Source of the DNA: Rhodobacteraceae bacterium HLUCCO18
GTDB taxonomy: Bacteria; Pseudomonadota; Alphaproteobacteria; Rhodobacterales; Rhodobacteraceae
Reading direction: 5' to 3'
Assembly (NCBI GenBank): GCA_001314805.1
Contig: LJSY01000008.1
Coordinates: 22,985-86,984, forward strand
Length of the DNA stretch: 64,000 nt
Under the pieces are notes generated by a model. The model was not told the DNA's origin, searched no databases, and was given only the letters and a program-made list of their open reading frames with translations. Made by a program: the position numbers and the translations under genes. Shown here piece after piece: positions 45,092 through 54,078 of the stretch. Positions within the stretch are counted from its first letter, which is position 1. Every line of letters starts with the position of its first letter.

Positions 45092-45115
45092 AAACCGGCG
45101 CCGAAGCACCGGTTT
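45092..45115 (-). terminator. Rho-independent terminator
   Basis: AAACCGG (45092-45098) and CCGGTTT (45109-45115) with an inner GC pair. On the minus strand it is followed by a run of T. Ends the 103-aa gene. Confidence 0.75.
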
Positions 45116-45138
45116 CATTTCATGTTCGTCGTGACGTA

Positions 45139-45450
45139 TCAGGCGCGACGATCGTCCGTGCGAACGGGGATCGGGATCGCGTCGAAACTGGCGACCGGGT
45201 CGCGCGTACCACCGCGCGGTTCGTCATCCTCTTCACCCATGGTCATGATCTTGTAGCCGATCTGCACGGACCCGAAGGTGACCGTGGAGAACATCACGAG
45301 CATCAGCACCGCTATGGGGCCCTCGGAGGTATGCGTCACGAGGTGCCAGAGGTTCGCCACGTTGAAGGCGAGCAGCCCCGCCACGAAGGCCAGCGCGATG
45401 AGAAAACCGAAAAAGCCATGGCGCAGGATCATCTTGATATGGTCTGGCAT
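45139..45450 (-). CDS. Small membrane protein, unknown
   Basis: 103 aa with two membrane helices (GFFGFLIALAFVAGLLAFNV and GPIAVLMLVMFSTVTFGSVQ), a His between them and a hydrophilic C-terminal tail rich in Asp and Arg. It has its own terminator. No family recognised. Confidence 0.7.
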   Translation of the reverse strand: MPDHIKMILRHGFFGFLIALAFVAGLLAFNVANLWHLVTHTSEGPIAVLMLVMFSTVTFGSVQIGYKIMTMGEEDDEPRGGTRDPVASFDAIPIPVRTDDRRA

Positions 45451-45551
45451 CGTGCATCTCCCTTGGTTGATTCAGAAGGTAACATCGATCCGGCATTCCG
45501 CAAGGGCGCGCGGCATCCTGTCCGCCTGACCAGCGGGCGGTTGCCGGAAAA

Positions 45552-46472
45552 TCAGGTGGAGTTGACCGCGAGCCATGCGACATAGGCGGCGTAACTGGCC
45601 AGCAGGGCCAGACCGCCGCCCCGCCCGATCCGCCCGACGAAAAGAAAACCGATCAGCGCCAGCGCCGACGCCGCTAACAGGGCGAGGTCCACGGAGGTCA
45701 GACCCTCCGGGACGGGGATCGGAACGATGAGTGCGGTCAGGCCAAGGATCGCGAAGATATTGAATACGTTCGAGCCCAGGATGTTGCCCAGCGCCAGCCC
45801 CGCCTCGCCACGTCGCGCCGCCGTCACGGAGGTGGCAAGCTCCGGCAGGGACGTGCCCACGGCCACCACGGTCAGGCCGATCACGGTTTCGCTGACGCCA
45901 AGGCCCCGCGCGATGCCCGTCGCCCCGGTGACCAGCAGTTGCGCACCCGCCAGAAGTGCGGCGAGGCCCAACAGCAGGAGCGCCACGATCCGCCAGCCCG
46001 CCATGGCCTCGATCGCGGGTACGGGTTCCATCACGCTGTCCCGCGACAGCGACCGCCAGATGTAGAGGCCAAGCGCAGCTAAGAGGACAAGCCCCTCGAC
46101 CCGGCCCAGCGTGGCGCTGAGCACGAGAAACCCGAAGCCAAGCGCCGTCGCCGCCATGAGCCAGAGCCGGTCCTCCGCCGTGGCGGTGTCGCCTGGAACC
46201 ACGGCGATCATGGCCGCTACGCCCACGATCAGGAGGATATTGGCGATGTTCGAGCCGACGACATTGCCGACCGCGATACCCGGCGCACCCGACCATGCCG
46301 CCGAAAGCGAGGTCAGAAGCTCGGGCAGCGACGTGCCGAAGCCCAGAACGACCGCCCCCACGACCGCCATCGGAAGGCGCATGCGGGTGGCGAAGGCCAC
46401 TCCGCCCCGCACGAGTGCCTCGCCCCCGCCGAGCAGGAGCACGAGCCCCGCGGTTATCATGATCGCATCCAT
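45552..46472 (-). CDS. CaCA family calcium/sodium antiporter (YrbG-like)
   Basis: 306 aa from MDAIMITAGL. Ten helices in two inverted repeats, each with the alpha-repeat signature: GFGTSLPELLTSLSAAWSG with GNVVGSNIANI, and AVGTSLPELATSVTAARRG with GNILGSNVFNI. The acidic residues that bind Na+ and Ca2+ (the Glu in each SLPEL) are kept. Exchanges cations across the inner membrane. It stands alone. Confidence 0.92.
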   Translation of the reverse strand: MDAIMITAGLVLLLGGGEALVRGGVAFATRMRLPMAVVGAVVLGFGTSLPELLTSLSAAWSGAPGIAVGNVVGSNIANILLIVGVAAMIAVVPGDTATAEDRLWLMAATALGFGFLVLSATLGRVEGLVLLAALGLYIWRSLSRDSVMEPVPAIEAMAGWRIVALLLLGLAALLAGAQLLVTGATGIARGLGVSETVIGLTVVAVGTSLPELATSVTAARRGEAGLALGNILGSNVFNIFAILGLTALIVPIPVPEGLTSVDLALLAASALALIGFLFVGRIGRGGGLALLASYAAYVAWLAVNST

Positions 46473-46724
46473 GGCCCATACCTCTGTTCGCGCGGGCGAT
46501 GTCGCTCGCCGTCCTCGAGAGATGTGCAGACAGGCCCCGTCGCGCAATATCGGGCAGCCTTTTTGACGAGCGACCGGCCTCAGCCGGCGTTTCGACGTCA
46601 GGAAAAGCCCAGATGCTTATCGAAGTGTTCCGCCCACCCCGAGCAGTACACAGCGCATACAGACGGCCCGGATTACTGCTCGGACACGATCCGCCCCCAT
46701 GCGGCGCTCGCTTCGGTCGCGCCT

Positions 46725-47696
46725 TCATTCGCCCGCCTGCGCAATGATCTCCCGGATTTCCCGTGCGATACGGTTCGGCTTTTCGACATGCACGTAATGT
46801 CCGGTGTCGAGCACTGTCACCGTGCCGCCGGTGTCTTGTGCGTAGTTTCGAACAGCGTGCCGCCAAGCCTCGGTTTCTTCTCCCGAGACGAATGCGTGAA
46901 CCGGCACATCGGGCAGACCGGCCTCGGCAACCCGCTTGGCGTTGGCCGAAAGCACCCGCACCTCGGCCCACATGTCAGGGGTATTCGTGCGCCGGAAGAA
47001 GACCGTCTCGGCCGCCGTAGCCTCGTCCGGGTCAAGACGTCCGTGGATCATCGCCGGAAAGTTCTGCGAAAACACGTCAGGACCATCGCGGATCAGACCG
47101 GTCCTGGCCAGCGCCGTGATCAAGGGGGACAGCCTCGCCCCGTCGCCGTTCGCCTCGACATAGCCCGGCACCAGGGGATCGAGCCCGACGATCGCGACCA
47201 CTTCCTCCGGATGAAGCTGGGCCCAGCGAATGGCCTCCAGACCGGCCATCGAATGCGGCATCAGCACGAAGGGACCCTGCTCGCCAGCAGCGGCCAGCGC
47301 CGCGCGGGTCTCGGCCAGCACGGTGTCGATGTCGCGCGGCCGGTCGGAGATATCGCTCCAACCATAACCCGCACGCTCGACAACGATAGTCCGAAAGCCG
47401 GGCGAAATCCGCCGCAGCAACGGGAGAAAATCGAAATAGGGCGCGCTGGTTCCCAATCCCGACAGAAGAACCACGGTCGGTTGGCCCGCCCCTTCCGCAT
47501 AGACGTGCAAACGTCCCGTTTCCGCCACGTCATCGGTGGAGACGGGAACGAGCCGCCCGGGCGGCGGAAAGTCAGCGATTTCCTGTTCCATGAGGCGCCG
47601 ATGTTCGACATAGCTCAAGAGCGTCACTGTGCCGACCACGGCCATCAGACCCAGTGGCACGCCAAGCACAATCCAGATCAGGATGCGTCGCAACAT
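46725..47696 (-). CDS. Alpha/beta hydrolase with N-terminal membrane anchor
   Basis: 323 aa from MLRRILIWIVLG; a TTG five codons earlier is possible. A signal anchor (residues 3-28) is followed by an alpha/beta hydrolase: the oxyanion strand VVLLSGLGTSAPYF, VERAGYGWS, the nucleophile elbow MPHSMAGLEAIRW (HSMAG) and the catalytic His in VLDTGHYVHVEKP. The catalytic domain should face the periplasm. Substrate unknown. The 46473-46724 region downstream shows no gene. Confidence 0.85.
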   Translation of the reverse strand: MLRRILIWIVLGVPLGLMAVVGTVTLLSYVEHRRLMEQEIADFPPPGRLVPVSTDDVAETGRLHVYAEGAGQPTVVLLSGLGTSAPYFDFLPLLRRISPGFRTIVVERAGYGWSDISDRPRDIDTVLAETRAALAAAGEQGPFVLMPHSMAGLEAIRWAQLHPEEVVAIVGLDPLVPGYVEANGDGARLSPLITALARTGLIRDGPDVFSQNFPAMIHGRLDPDEATAAETVFFRRTNTPDMWAEVRVLSANAKRVAEAGLPDVPVHAFVSGEETEAWRHAVRNYAQDTGGTVTVLDTGHYVHVEKPNRIAREIREIIAQAGE

Positions 47697-47768
47697 ATCA
47701 TGGTTCCCCAAGGGGATTTTTGCGGAAACGCATCTCGAGGGTTCCGGTTCCAGGAATCCGGAATGCGC

Positions 47769-48269
47769 TCAGAACGCCTCGGGCTTGGCCTCGCGCGCCA
47801 TGTGGTCGAGCACCGCGTTCACGAATTTCGCCTCCCGCCCCTCGGGGAAGAACGCACGCGCCACGTCGACATATTCGTTGATCACGACCTTGGGCGGCGC
47901 GCCCCCCTCGATCAGCTCCGCGCCGGCCGCGCGGAAAAGCGCCCTGAGCGTCGGGTCGATCCGGTCGATGGGCCATTTCGCGACGAGCGCCCGGTCGGTC
48001 ATCTGGTCGATCTTCGCCTGCCAGTTCAGCGCATCCTCGAGCGTCTTGCGAAAGAGGTCCGGGTCACCCTCGGCCATCTCCTCGCCCTCGTAGACCGCGC
48101 CAAAGCGATGGGTTTCGAACTCCTGCCGCACCGCGTCCAGCGTCTGGCCCGAGGCCTCCATCTGGAACAGCGCCTGCACGGCGTAAAGCCGCGCGGCGGA
48201 TTTCATCTGGCGCTTTTCCTCGCGGCTCATGGCCTTGGGGCGGGGAACCGGGTTGGCGGGATCATTCAT
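47769..48269 (-). CDS. nusB: Transcription antitermination factor NusB
   Basis: 166 aa from MNDPANPVPRPK. Binds boxA RNA with S10 during rRNA antitermination. The helical NusB core is clear: RLYAVQALFQMEASGQ, PIDRIDPTLRALFRAAGAEL, VVINEYVDVARAFFPEGREAKFVNAVLD. Its start overlaps the ribH stop by four bases (ATGA), so it is the coupled last gene of the rib operon. Confidence 0.94.
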   Translation of the reverse strand: MNDPANPVPRPKAMSREEKRQMKSAARLYAVQALFQMEASGQTLDAVRQEFETHRFGAVYEGEEMAEGDPDLFRKTLEDALNWQAKIDQMTDRALVAKWPIDRIDPTLRALFRAAGAELIEGGAPPKVVINEYVDVARAFFPEGREAKFVNAVLDHMAREAKPEAF

Positions 48270-48814
48270 GCGCTGGTCGGGCCTTCCGTGCCGCCCGCCA
48301 GCTCGATCACATCCGGACGGGGCTTGAAACCGACGCCACCCTTGGGCTGTCCGAAGCGCCGCGTCAACGCGATCAGGTGAAGCGCCGCCTCGGCGGCCCC
48401 CCCGGCGGTGTTGAGACGGCTTGCATCCGCGCGCTCCTCCGCCTGGTCGCGGTTTTCCACGGTGATGATCCCGTTGCCGATGCACACGCCCTGCAGGCCC
48501 AGGAGCGTCAGGGCCCGCGCGCTTTCGTTCACCACCACGTCGTAATGCGAGGTCGCCCCCCGGATCACGCAGCCCAGCGCCACGTAGCCGTCGAAATTCG
48601 ACAGACGATGCGCTATACCGATGGCCGTGGGGATCTCGAGCGAGCCGGGAACCTCGATGGTCTCATGACCCACGCCCGCCTTGTCCAGCACGCCGCGCGC
48701 CGCAGACAACTGCGCCTCGGCGATCGAGGTGTAGTAAGCCGCGATGACGATGGCGACCTTCGCCGGCTTGTCGAACGTGGGCAGCCCCATCTCGTTGTCG
48801 GAATGTCCGGCCAT
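48266..48814 (-). CDS. ribH: 6,7-dimethyl-8-ribityllumazine synthase
   Basis: 182 aa. Condenses 5-amino-6-ribitylaminouracil with dihydroxybutanone phosphate, the penultimate riboflavin step. Conserved sites: the VIAAYYTSIAEAQL aromatic site, EVPGSLEIPTAI, VALGCVIRGATSHYDVVVNE and NGIITVENRDQAEERAD. It abuts the ribB stop with no spacer and overlaps nusB. Confidence 0.95.
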   Translation of the reverse strand: MAGHSDNEMGLPTFDKPAKVAIVIAAYYTSIAEAQLSAARGVLDKAGVGHETIEVPGSLEIPTAIGIAHRLSNFDGYVALGCVIRGATSHYDVVVNESARALTLLGLQGVCIGNGIITVENRDQAEERADASRLNTAGGAAEAALHLIALTRRFGQPKGGVGFKPRPDVIELAGGTEGPTSA

Positions 48815-49945
48815 TTATCCAAGCTCCGATATCTTGCGCGTGCCCACGATGGAAAGCCCGTAGGCATCCAGCCCCACCACCCTGGGCTTGGGCGAATTGG
48901 TCAGAAGGATCATGTCCGAGATCCCCAGGGAGGACAGGATCTGCGCCCCGAGCCCGTATTGCCTCAGCGTCTGGGGCGAGACCTCGTCGCCCGGCGACAG
49001 CTTCATCGTCAGGTCGCGCAAGAGCACGAGCACCCCGCGCCCCTCGGCGGCGATCAGCTTCATGGCGTCGCCAAACTCGCCTGCGCGGCCCTTCGGCCCG
49101 GTGCCCACCACGTCGAGAAGCGGGTCCATCGCATGCATCCGAACAAGCACGGGCTCGGGCCCCGAGATATCGCCTTTCACCAGAACGATATGCTCCGCGC
49201 CCTGCGTCTCATCGGTGTAGATGCGCAGTGTCCAGGTGCCGCCGAACTCGCTTTCGACCTGCTGTTCGTCGCGCACCCGCACGAGGTTGTCGTGACGCCG
49301 CCGGTAGGAAATCAGGTCCGAGATCGTGCCGATCTTGAGGTTGTGGCGCTGGGCGAAGGCCACGAGGTCGGGCAGCCGCGCCATCGAGCCGTCCTCGTTC
49401 ATGATTTCGCAGATCACGCCCGAGGGGTTGAGTCCCGCCAGCCGCGAGATGTCCACGGCCGCCTCCGTATGGCCCGCGCGCACCAGAACGCCGCCCGTGC
49501 GGGCGCGCAGCGGAAAGACATGGCCCGGCGTGGCGATATCCTGCGCCCCCTTGGAGGCGTCTATGGCCACCTGGATCGTCCGCGCCCGATCGGCGGCGGA
49601 AATGCCCGTGGTCACGCCCTCCCGCGCCTCGATTGAGGTCGTGAAAGCCGTCTCGTGACGCGAGGAATTGTTGGTCGACATCAGCGTGAGGCCCAGCTGT
49701 TCGATCCGCTCCGACGTCATCGACAGGCAGATCAACCCGCGCCCATGCGTCGCCATGAAATTGATCGCATCCGGCGTCGCCCATTGCGCGGGGATCACGA
49801 GATCGCCCTCGTTCTCGCGGTCCTCGTGGTCGACGAGGATGAACATCCGGCCGTTGCGGGCATCCTCGATGATCTCCTCCACCGAGGAAATCGCGTCGGA
49901 CCAATCCCGCTCCACCGGGCCGGGATGTTCGAACTGCTCGGTCAT
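48815..49945 (-). CDS. ribB: 3,4-dihydroxy-2-butanone 4-phosphate synthase with degenerate RibA-like C-terminus
   Basis: 376 aa from [10 protein letters not shown]. The N-terminal DHBP synthase is complete: [70 protein letters not shown]. The C-terminal domain (about 215-376) follows the GTP cyclohydrolase II fold but has none of the zinc-binding Cys of the GDVFGSxRCDCG motif. It should therefore not cleave GTP, and a separate RibA is expected elsewhere. This layout is known in alphaproteobacteria. Same operon as ribE and ribH. Confidence 0.93.
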   Translation of the reverse strand: MTEQFEHPGPVERDWSDAISSVEEIIEDARNGRMFILVDHEDRENEGDLVIPAQWATPDAINFMATHGRGLICLSMTSERIEQLGLTLMSTNNSSRHETAFTTSIEAREGVTTGISAADRARTIQVAIDASKGAQDIATPGHVFPLRARTGGVLVRAGHTEAAVDISRLAGLNPSGVICEIMNEDGSMARLPDLVAFAQRHNLKIGTISDLISYRRRHDNLVRVRDEQQVESEFGGTWTLRIYTDETQGAEHIVLVKGDISGPEPVLVRMHAMDPLLDVVGTGPKGRAGEFGDAMKLIAAEGRGVLVLLRDLTMKLSPGDEVSPQTLRQYGLGAQILSSLGISDMILLTNSPKPRVVGLDAYGLSIVGTRKISELG

Positions 49946-50028
49946 GGGGGGCCCTTTCGCGCGTCTGTCGAGGGGCCAGATAGACCATCGCCCCGGCCGT
50001 GAAAAGGCAGGTGCGCCATTCGGGCGCC

Positions 50029-50649
50029 CTATTCGGTCCGGGCAAAGAACGCCTCGCCGTCGAGCATCCCCGCCAGCCCCGCCGAGACGCACCAGTCCCG
50101 CTCCAAGGCCGTGGCCGTGATCAGCACCACGCCGTCTGGCGGCAGACCGCGATCGCGCACGAAGCCGCGCAGGCGCGCGCCCGCCTCGCCCCAGGGCGTC
50201 AGGATCGTGGGGGCGGTCACCGCCGCATCGAGCCCCGGCGTGGCACGGATCACGTCGGCCGGCCGCAGGGGGGCGTAGATCGCGGCCAGCCGCTCCGCCG
50301 CGCCGTCCAGATCGGCCAGCCGCGCGCAGTGTTTCACCGGCGGCGAGGGGCGTGCGGGCGTGAGCGCAAGCGCGTTGCCCGAAAACAGGAAGGCCACGAT
50401 ATCGCGACCCGAACTGGCCCGGATCGTCGCGTAGGTCCTGTAGGGCAGGCCGAGGCGCTTGGCCCGCGCCACGCGGACGCGCACGATCTCCAGCGGCAGG
50501 CTCGGCAGAAGTGACTGGCGCGCCTTGGTCCACGCGACCTTGCGAAAGCCGTGGCCCGGCTCCATCGACGGGCCGCCATTGTGACCGATGCCACTCATCG
50601 GCTGTGCGTCCAATCCACTGGCCTTGCCAGTCGCCGCCACGTCGTTCAT
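50029..50649 (-). CDS. Conserved hypothetical protein in the rib operon
   Basis: 206 aa from MNDVAATGKASG. It carries an N-terminal GIGHNGGP motif, a short sequence seen in many unrelated alphaproteobacterial proteins, then a basic, mostly helical domain (RVRVARAKRLGLPYRTYATI) and a C-terminal alpha/beta part ending MLDGEAFFARTE. No catalytic motif or membrane segment is recognised. It sits between ribE and ribB in the same direction, so a link to flavin metabolism is possible but unproven. Confidence 0.72.
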   Translation of the reverse strand: MNDVAATGKASGLDAQPMSGIGHNGGPSMEPGHGFRKVAWTKARQSLLPSLPLEIVRVRVARAKRLGLPYRTYATIRASSGRDIVAFLFSGNALALTPARPSPPVKHCARLADLDGAAERLAAIYAPLRPADVIRATPGLDAAVTAPTILTPWGEAGARLRGFVRDRGLPPDGVVLITATALERDWCVSAGLAGMLDGEAFFARTE

Positions 50650-50653
50650 CCGC

Positions 50654-50695
50654 GCCCCGCCTTCATCTTTCCCCAAATACGCCCGCCGGAGGCCT
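50654..50695 (-). repeat. Dispersed intergenic repeat, diverged copy C
   Basis: Minus strand: GGCCTCCGGCGGGCGTATTT then GGGGAAAGATGAAGGCGGGG, comparable with GGCCTCCGGCGGGGATATTT before AGACCAGAGGAAGGGGC in copy B. It follows the ribE stop and also supplies the ribosome site region of the next gene. Only the hairpin and ATTT parts are well kept. Confidence 0.4.
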
Positions 50696-50728
50696 CCGCG
50701 CGGGCACCGCGCGGAACGGCACCGCGCA

Positions 50729-51322
50729 TCACCCGCCCTGCCAGTCCTGCAGCCGTGCCACGTAGCGGGCCATCGTGTCGACCTCGAGGTTCACCCGGTC
50801 CCCGGCCTTGAGCGTCCCCCAGGTCGTCACCTCCTTGGTGTGCGGGATGATGTTGACGCCGAATTCCGCGCCATCGACCTCGTTGACGGTCAGGGACGTG
50901 CCGTCAAGCGCGACGGAGCCTTTCGGCGCGATGAAACGGGCAAGTGTGCCGGGCGCGCGGAAGGTGTAGCGCGTCGATTCGCCCTCGTCCCGGGTGGCGA
51001 CGATCTCGGCCACTCCGTCCACATGACCCGAGACGATATGGCCGCCCAGCTCGTCGCCGACCCTGAGCGCGCGTTCGAGGTTGACGCGCGTGCCTTCGGC
51101 CCAGCCGCCGAGCGTCGATTTCGACAGGGTTTCGGACGAGATGGTGACGCCGAACCAGTCCGGTCCGGTCTCGGTCACCGTCAGGCACACGCCGTTGCAG
51201 GCGATCGACGCGCCGATATCGATGCCCGCCGTCTCGTAGGCGGTGCCGATCCGCGCGTGCAGATCGCCGCGATGGTCGAGGCTCAGAACCCGCCCCACAT
51301 CGGTGATGATCCCGGTGAACAT
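50729..51322 (-). CDS. ribE: Riboflavin synthase, alpha subunit
   Basis: 197 aa from MFTGIITDVGRVLSL. Dismutates two lumazines to riboflavin. Two lumazine-binding barrels are seen: the first with SIACNGVCLTVTE and the second with HIVSGHVDGVAEI and SVALDGTSLTVNEV. It is now the first gene of the downstream half of the rib operon, because a capsule cassette separates it from ribD. A new promoter must lie in the 199 bp up to kpsS. Confidence 0.95.
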   Translation of the reverse strand: MFTGIITDVGRVLSLDHRGDLHARIGTAYETAGIDIGASIACNGVCLTVTETGPDWFGVTISSETLSKSTLGGWAEGTRVNLERALRVGDELGGHIVSGHVDGVAEIVATRDEGESTRYTFRAPGTLARFIAPKGSVALDGTSLTVNEVDGAEFGVNIIPHTKEVTTWGTLKAGDRVNLEVDTMARYVARLQDWQGG

Positions 51323-51521
51323 GTCCGTCTCCGCCAATGGGTCACTGCTGCGACCCTCACCTAGCGCCGGCGGAGACCCGAGGGCAAGGAAAAGCCAACG
51401 TGCCACACCCGTGACGAAGACCGCATGCCGGGCCGCCTAACCGGATGCAATCGATGGGAAACCCGCCTAACCTTCTGGACGCGCACCGGATTGGCCGGAG
51501 TCGCCTATCGAGGGACAGCCT

Positions 51522-52835
51522 GTGACACGCTCCGTGACGCCACGACCGGACCCGCGCGTCTTCCTGTTTCTGCAGGGCCCTCACGGTCCGTTCTTCTGGC
51601 AATTGTCGCATGCATTGCGCCGAAGCGGGGCGCGAACCCTGCGTGTGGGGTTCAACCGCGGCGACGACGCGTTCTGGCCCGACCGGCAGAGCTACATCGC
51701 GCAGACCGCGCCGCTTTCGGGCTGGGAGGAGACCGTGGGCGGGATCATGACGTCCCGCGGCGTCACCGACCTCGTGGTCTACGGCGACACCCGCCCCGTC
51801 CACGCCACGGCGATCGCGCAGGCGCGCCGCCGCGGCATCACCGTGCACGTGTTCGAGGAAGGCTATCTGCGCCCCTACTGGGTGACCTACGAACGGGGCG
51901 GCGCCAACGGCAACTCTCCGGTCATGGCGACCAGTGTCGACCAGATGCGCCGCGCGCTGGGGGGCGTCGACATGGACCTGCCGGACGCCCCCGCACGCTG
52001 GGGCGCGCTGCGCGAGCACGTCTTCTACGGGGCGCTTTACCACGGCATCGTCCTCGTGGCGAACCGGCACTACGCAGCGGTCCGGCCCCATCGCGCGCTC
52101 TCGGTGCGGCAGGAGTTCCGGCTCTATCTCAAGCGCCTCGCGCTCATGGGCTGGCACTGGCTCGACCGGCTGGCGGCGACACGGCGCATCCTGCGCGGCG
52201 GCTATCCCTATCATCTGGCGCTGCTGCAACTGGAGCATGACGCAAGCTTTCGCGACCATGGCCCCTTCGCGTCACAAGCGGATTTCGTCGACACCGTCAT
52301 CGACGGCTTCGCATCGGGCGCGCCGCCGCATCATCACCTCGTCTTCAAGGCGCATCCTCTGGAGGACGGGCGCACGCCGCTACGCGCGGCCATCCGCCGG
52401 TCGGCCGACCAACACGGCATCGCCCCGCGCGTGCACTTCGTGCGTGGCGGCAAGCTCGCGCCGCTGCTCGACGCCGCGCGGTCGGCCGTCACCGTCAATT
52501 CCACGGCCGCGCAGCAGGCGCTCTGGCGCGGTCTTCCACTCAAGTGTTTCGGCGCGGCCGTCTACGACAAACCCGAGTTCGTCTCAGACCAGCCGCTCGC
52601 CGCGTTCTTCCGCGACCCGGGACGGCCCGACAGCGCCGCCTACCGGAAATTCCGGCACTATCTTCTGCAGACCTCGCAACTTCCGGGCAGTTTCTACGCC
52701 GCGCGCGGTCGGCGGCAGGTGCTGCGCGTCGTCGTCGACCGGATGCTGCGCCGCGAGGACGGATACGCGGTCCTGAGCGACCCGGCACAGGTCTTGAAAC
52801 AGGCATCCAAGCAACACCTTGCGGCCGTGAAGTAA
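51522..52835 (+). CDS. kpsS: KpsS-type capsule beta-Kdo transferase
   Basis: 437 aa from a GTG start. Matches the capsule polysaccharide export/biosynthesis KpsS family: VFLFLQGPHGPFFWQLSHAL, VVYGDTRPVHATAIAQARRR, VFEEGYLRPYWVTYERGG and the late HHHLVFKAHPLEDG, with SAVTVNSTAAQQALWRGLPL as nucleotide-sugar site. KpsS and KpsC build the Kdo linker joining capsule to lyso-phosphatidylglycerol at the inner membrane. First gene of a plus-strand trio with the Wza-type lipoprotein and kpsC. Confidence 0.9.
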   Translation: MTRSVTPRPDPRVFLFLQGPHGPFFWQLSHALRRSGARTLRVGFNRGDDAFWPDRQSYIAQTAPLSGWEETVGGIMTSRGVTDLVVYGDTRPVHATAIAQARRRGITVHVFEEGYLRPYWVTYERGGANGNSPVMATSVDQMRRALGGVDMDLPDAPARWGALREHVFYGALYHGIVLVANRHYAAVRPHRALSVRQEFRLYLKRLALMGWHWLDRLAATRRILRGGYPYHLALLQLEHDASFRDHGPFASQADFVDTVIDGFASGAPPHHHLVFKAHPLEDGRTPLRAAIRRSADQHGIAPRVHFVRGGKLAPLLDAARSAVTVNSTAAQQALWRGLPLKCFGAAVYDKPEFVSDQPLAAFFRDPGRPDSAAYRKFRHYLLQTSQLPGSFYAARGRRQVLRVVVDRMLRREDGYAVLSDPAQVLKQASKQHLAAVK

Positions 52836-52925
52836 CCAAGGGCTTTCGCCAACACGGTTTTTTGGGTAGCGTGACGTCAAAATAAAATACCCGAGGCAGT
52901 TTCAGGCATACAAGGAGCCAACTCC

Positions 52926-54071
52926 GTGACATCGCTGGTCTCCCGCGCGGGCCGTCTGGCCGCGCTTTGCGTCGTCGTATCCGCGGCATCTTCGTGCGCG
53001 CTGCTTCCCAGCGCCGGCCCCACCCGCAACGAGCTTTTCGCAGGCTCCGTCCAGAATCAGGGCGATGCGTTCATCGTCGAGGTGAATTCCCGCGTGACCT
53101 CGGTCGCGTCGACCGCTCCGGTCCTTGGCTTCCCGGCCTCGCTCCTCAATGCCGGCACGTCCGACACGGAGGTGATCCGACCGGGCGATCGTCTGGCGCT
53201 GACGATCTACGAGAACGTGAGCGACGGTCTGCTCGCCGGCGAGGGCGGCACCGCCGCTGGTATCGAAGCCGTGCAGGTCGACAGCGCGGGCTTCATCTTC
53301 ATTCCCTATGCGGGCCGCATCCGCGCCGCGGGCAACACCACCGAACAACTGCGCGAGGTGATCACGCGCAATCTCGACCAGCAGACGCCCGATCCGCAGG
53401 TCATCGTGCGCCGGGAGGCCGGCGACGGTGCGACGGTCACCGTCTCGGGTGCCGTCGGGTCCCAGGGCATCTACCCGATCCAGCGTCCCACCGCGACCCT
53501 GTCGGGGATGCTGGCCGCCGCCGGAGGCGTCGCCGTCGAACCCGAAATCGCGCAGGTCACGGTCCTGCGCGGCGGGCATTCCGGGACCATCTGGTACGAA
53601 GATATCTTCCGCGCCGGCCATGCCGACATCTCGCTGCGCGCTGGCGACCGCATCTTCGTGGAGCAGGACGGCCGCTCCTTCACCGCGCTCGGCGCCACCG
53701 GACAGCAGAGCATCGTCGAGTTCGAGAGCCAGAGCATTTCCGCGCTCGAGGCGATCGCATCGGTCGGCGGGCTCAACCCACAGCTGGCCGATCCGTCCGG
53801 CGTCTTCGTTCTGCGCAACGAACCCGAACAGATCGCCAACGCCGTGCTGGGACGTCACGACCTCGTCGGCACGCAGCGTTTCGTCTACGTGCTGGACCTG
53901 ACGGCGCCCACCGGCATGTTCGAGGCGCGTGATTTCACCATCCGCGACGGTGACACGGTCTTTGTCACCGCAGCGCCGATCAGCCAGTGGAACAACGCCA
54001 TCAGCGCGCTGACAGGGTCTCTGACGAGCACCGCCGGTCTGGCCGATCAGCTCTCCAACCTCGGCGAGTAG
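52926..54071 (+). CDS. Wza/KpsD-type polysaccharide export lipoprotein
   Basis: 381 aa from a GTG. Signal peptide with lipobox ASSC (Cys at about residue 24). Then comes the polysaccharide export domain (VIRPGDRLALTIYENVSDGL, VDSAGFIFIPYAGRIRAAGN), followed by two SLBB-type domains (VTVSGAVGSQGIYPI; ISALEAIASVGGLNPQLADP) and a C-terminal amphipathic helix suited to the outer-membrane pore. Forms the channel for capsule. The inner-membrane ABC parts (KpsE, KpsM, KpsT) are not in the window. Confidence 0.9.
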   Translation: MTSLVSRAGRLAALCVVVSAASSCALLPSAGPTRNELFAGSVQNQGDAFIVEVNSRVTSVASTAPVLGFPASLLNAGTSDTEVIRPGDRLALTIYENVSDGLLAGEGGTAAGIEAVQVDSAGFIFIPYAGRIRAAGNTTEQLREVITRNLDQQTPDPQVIVRREAGDGATVTVSGAVGSQGIYPIQRPTATLSGMLAAAGGVAVEPEIAQVTVLRGGHSGTIWYEDIFRAGHADISLRAGDRIFVEQDGRSFTALGATGQQSIVEFESQSISALEAIASVGGLNPQLADPSGVFVLRNEPEQIANAVLGRHDLVGTQRFVYVLDLTAPTGMFEARDFTIRDGDTVFVTAAPISQWNNAISALTGSLTSTAGLADQLSNLGE

Positions 54072-54078
54072 GGCGCGA

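Noticed and set aside
46473..46724. Small ORFs between the CaCA antiporter and the hydrolase genes
   Set aside because: None has a ribosome site, consistent GC3 or a recognisable protein pattern.
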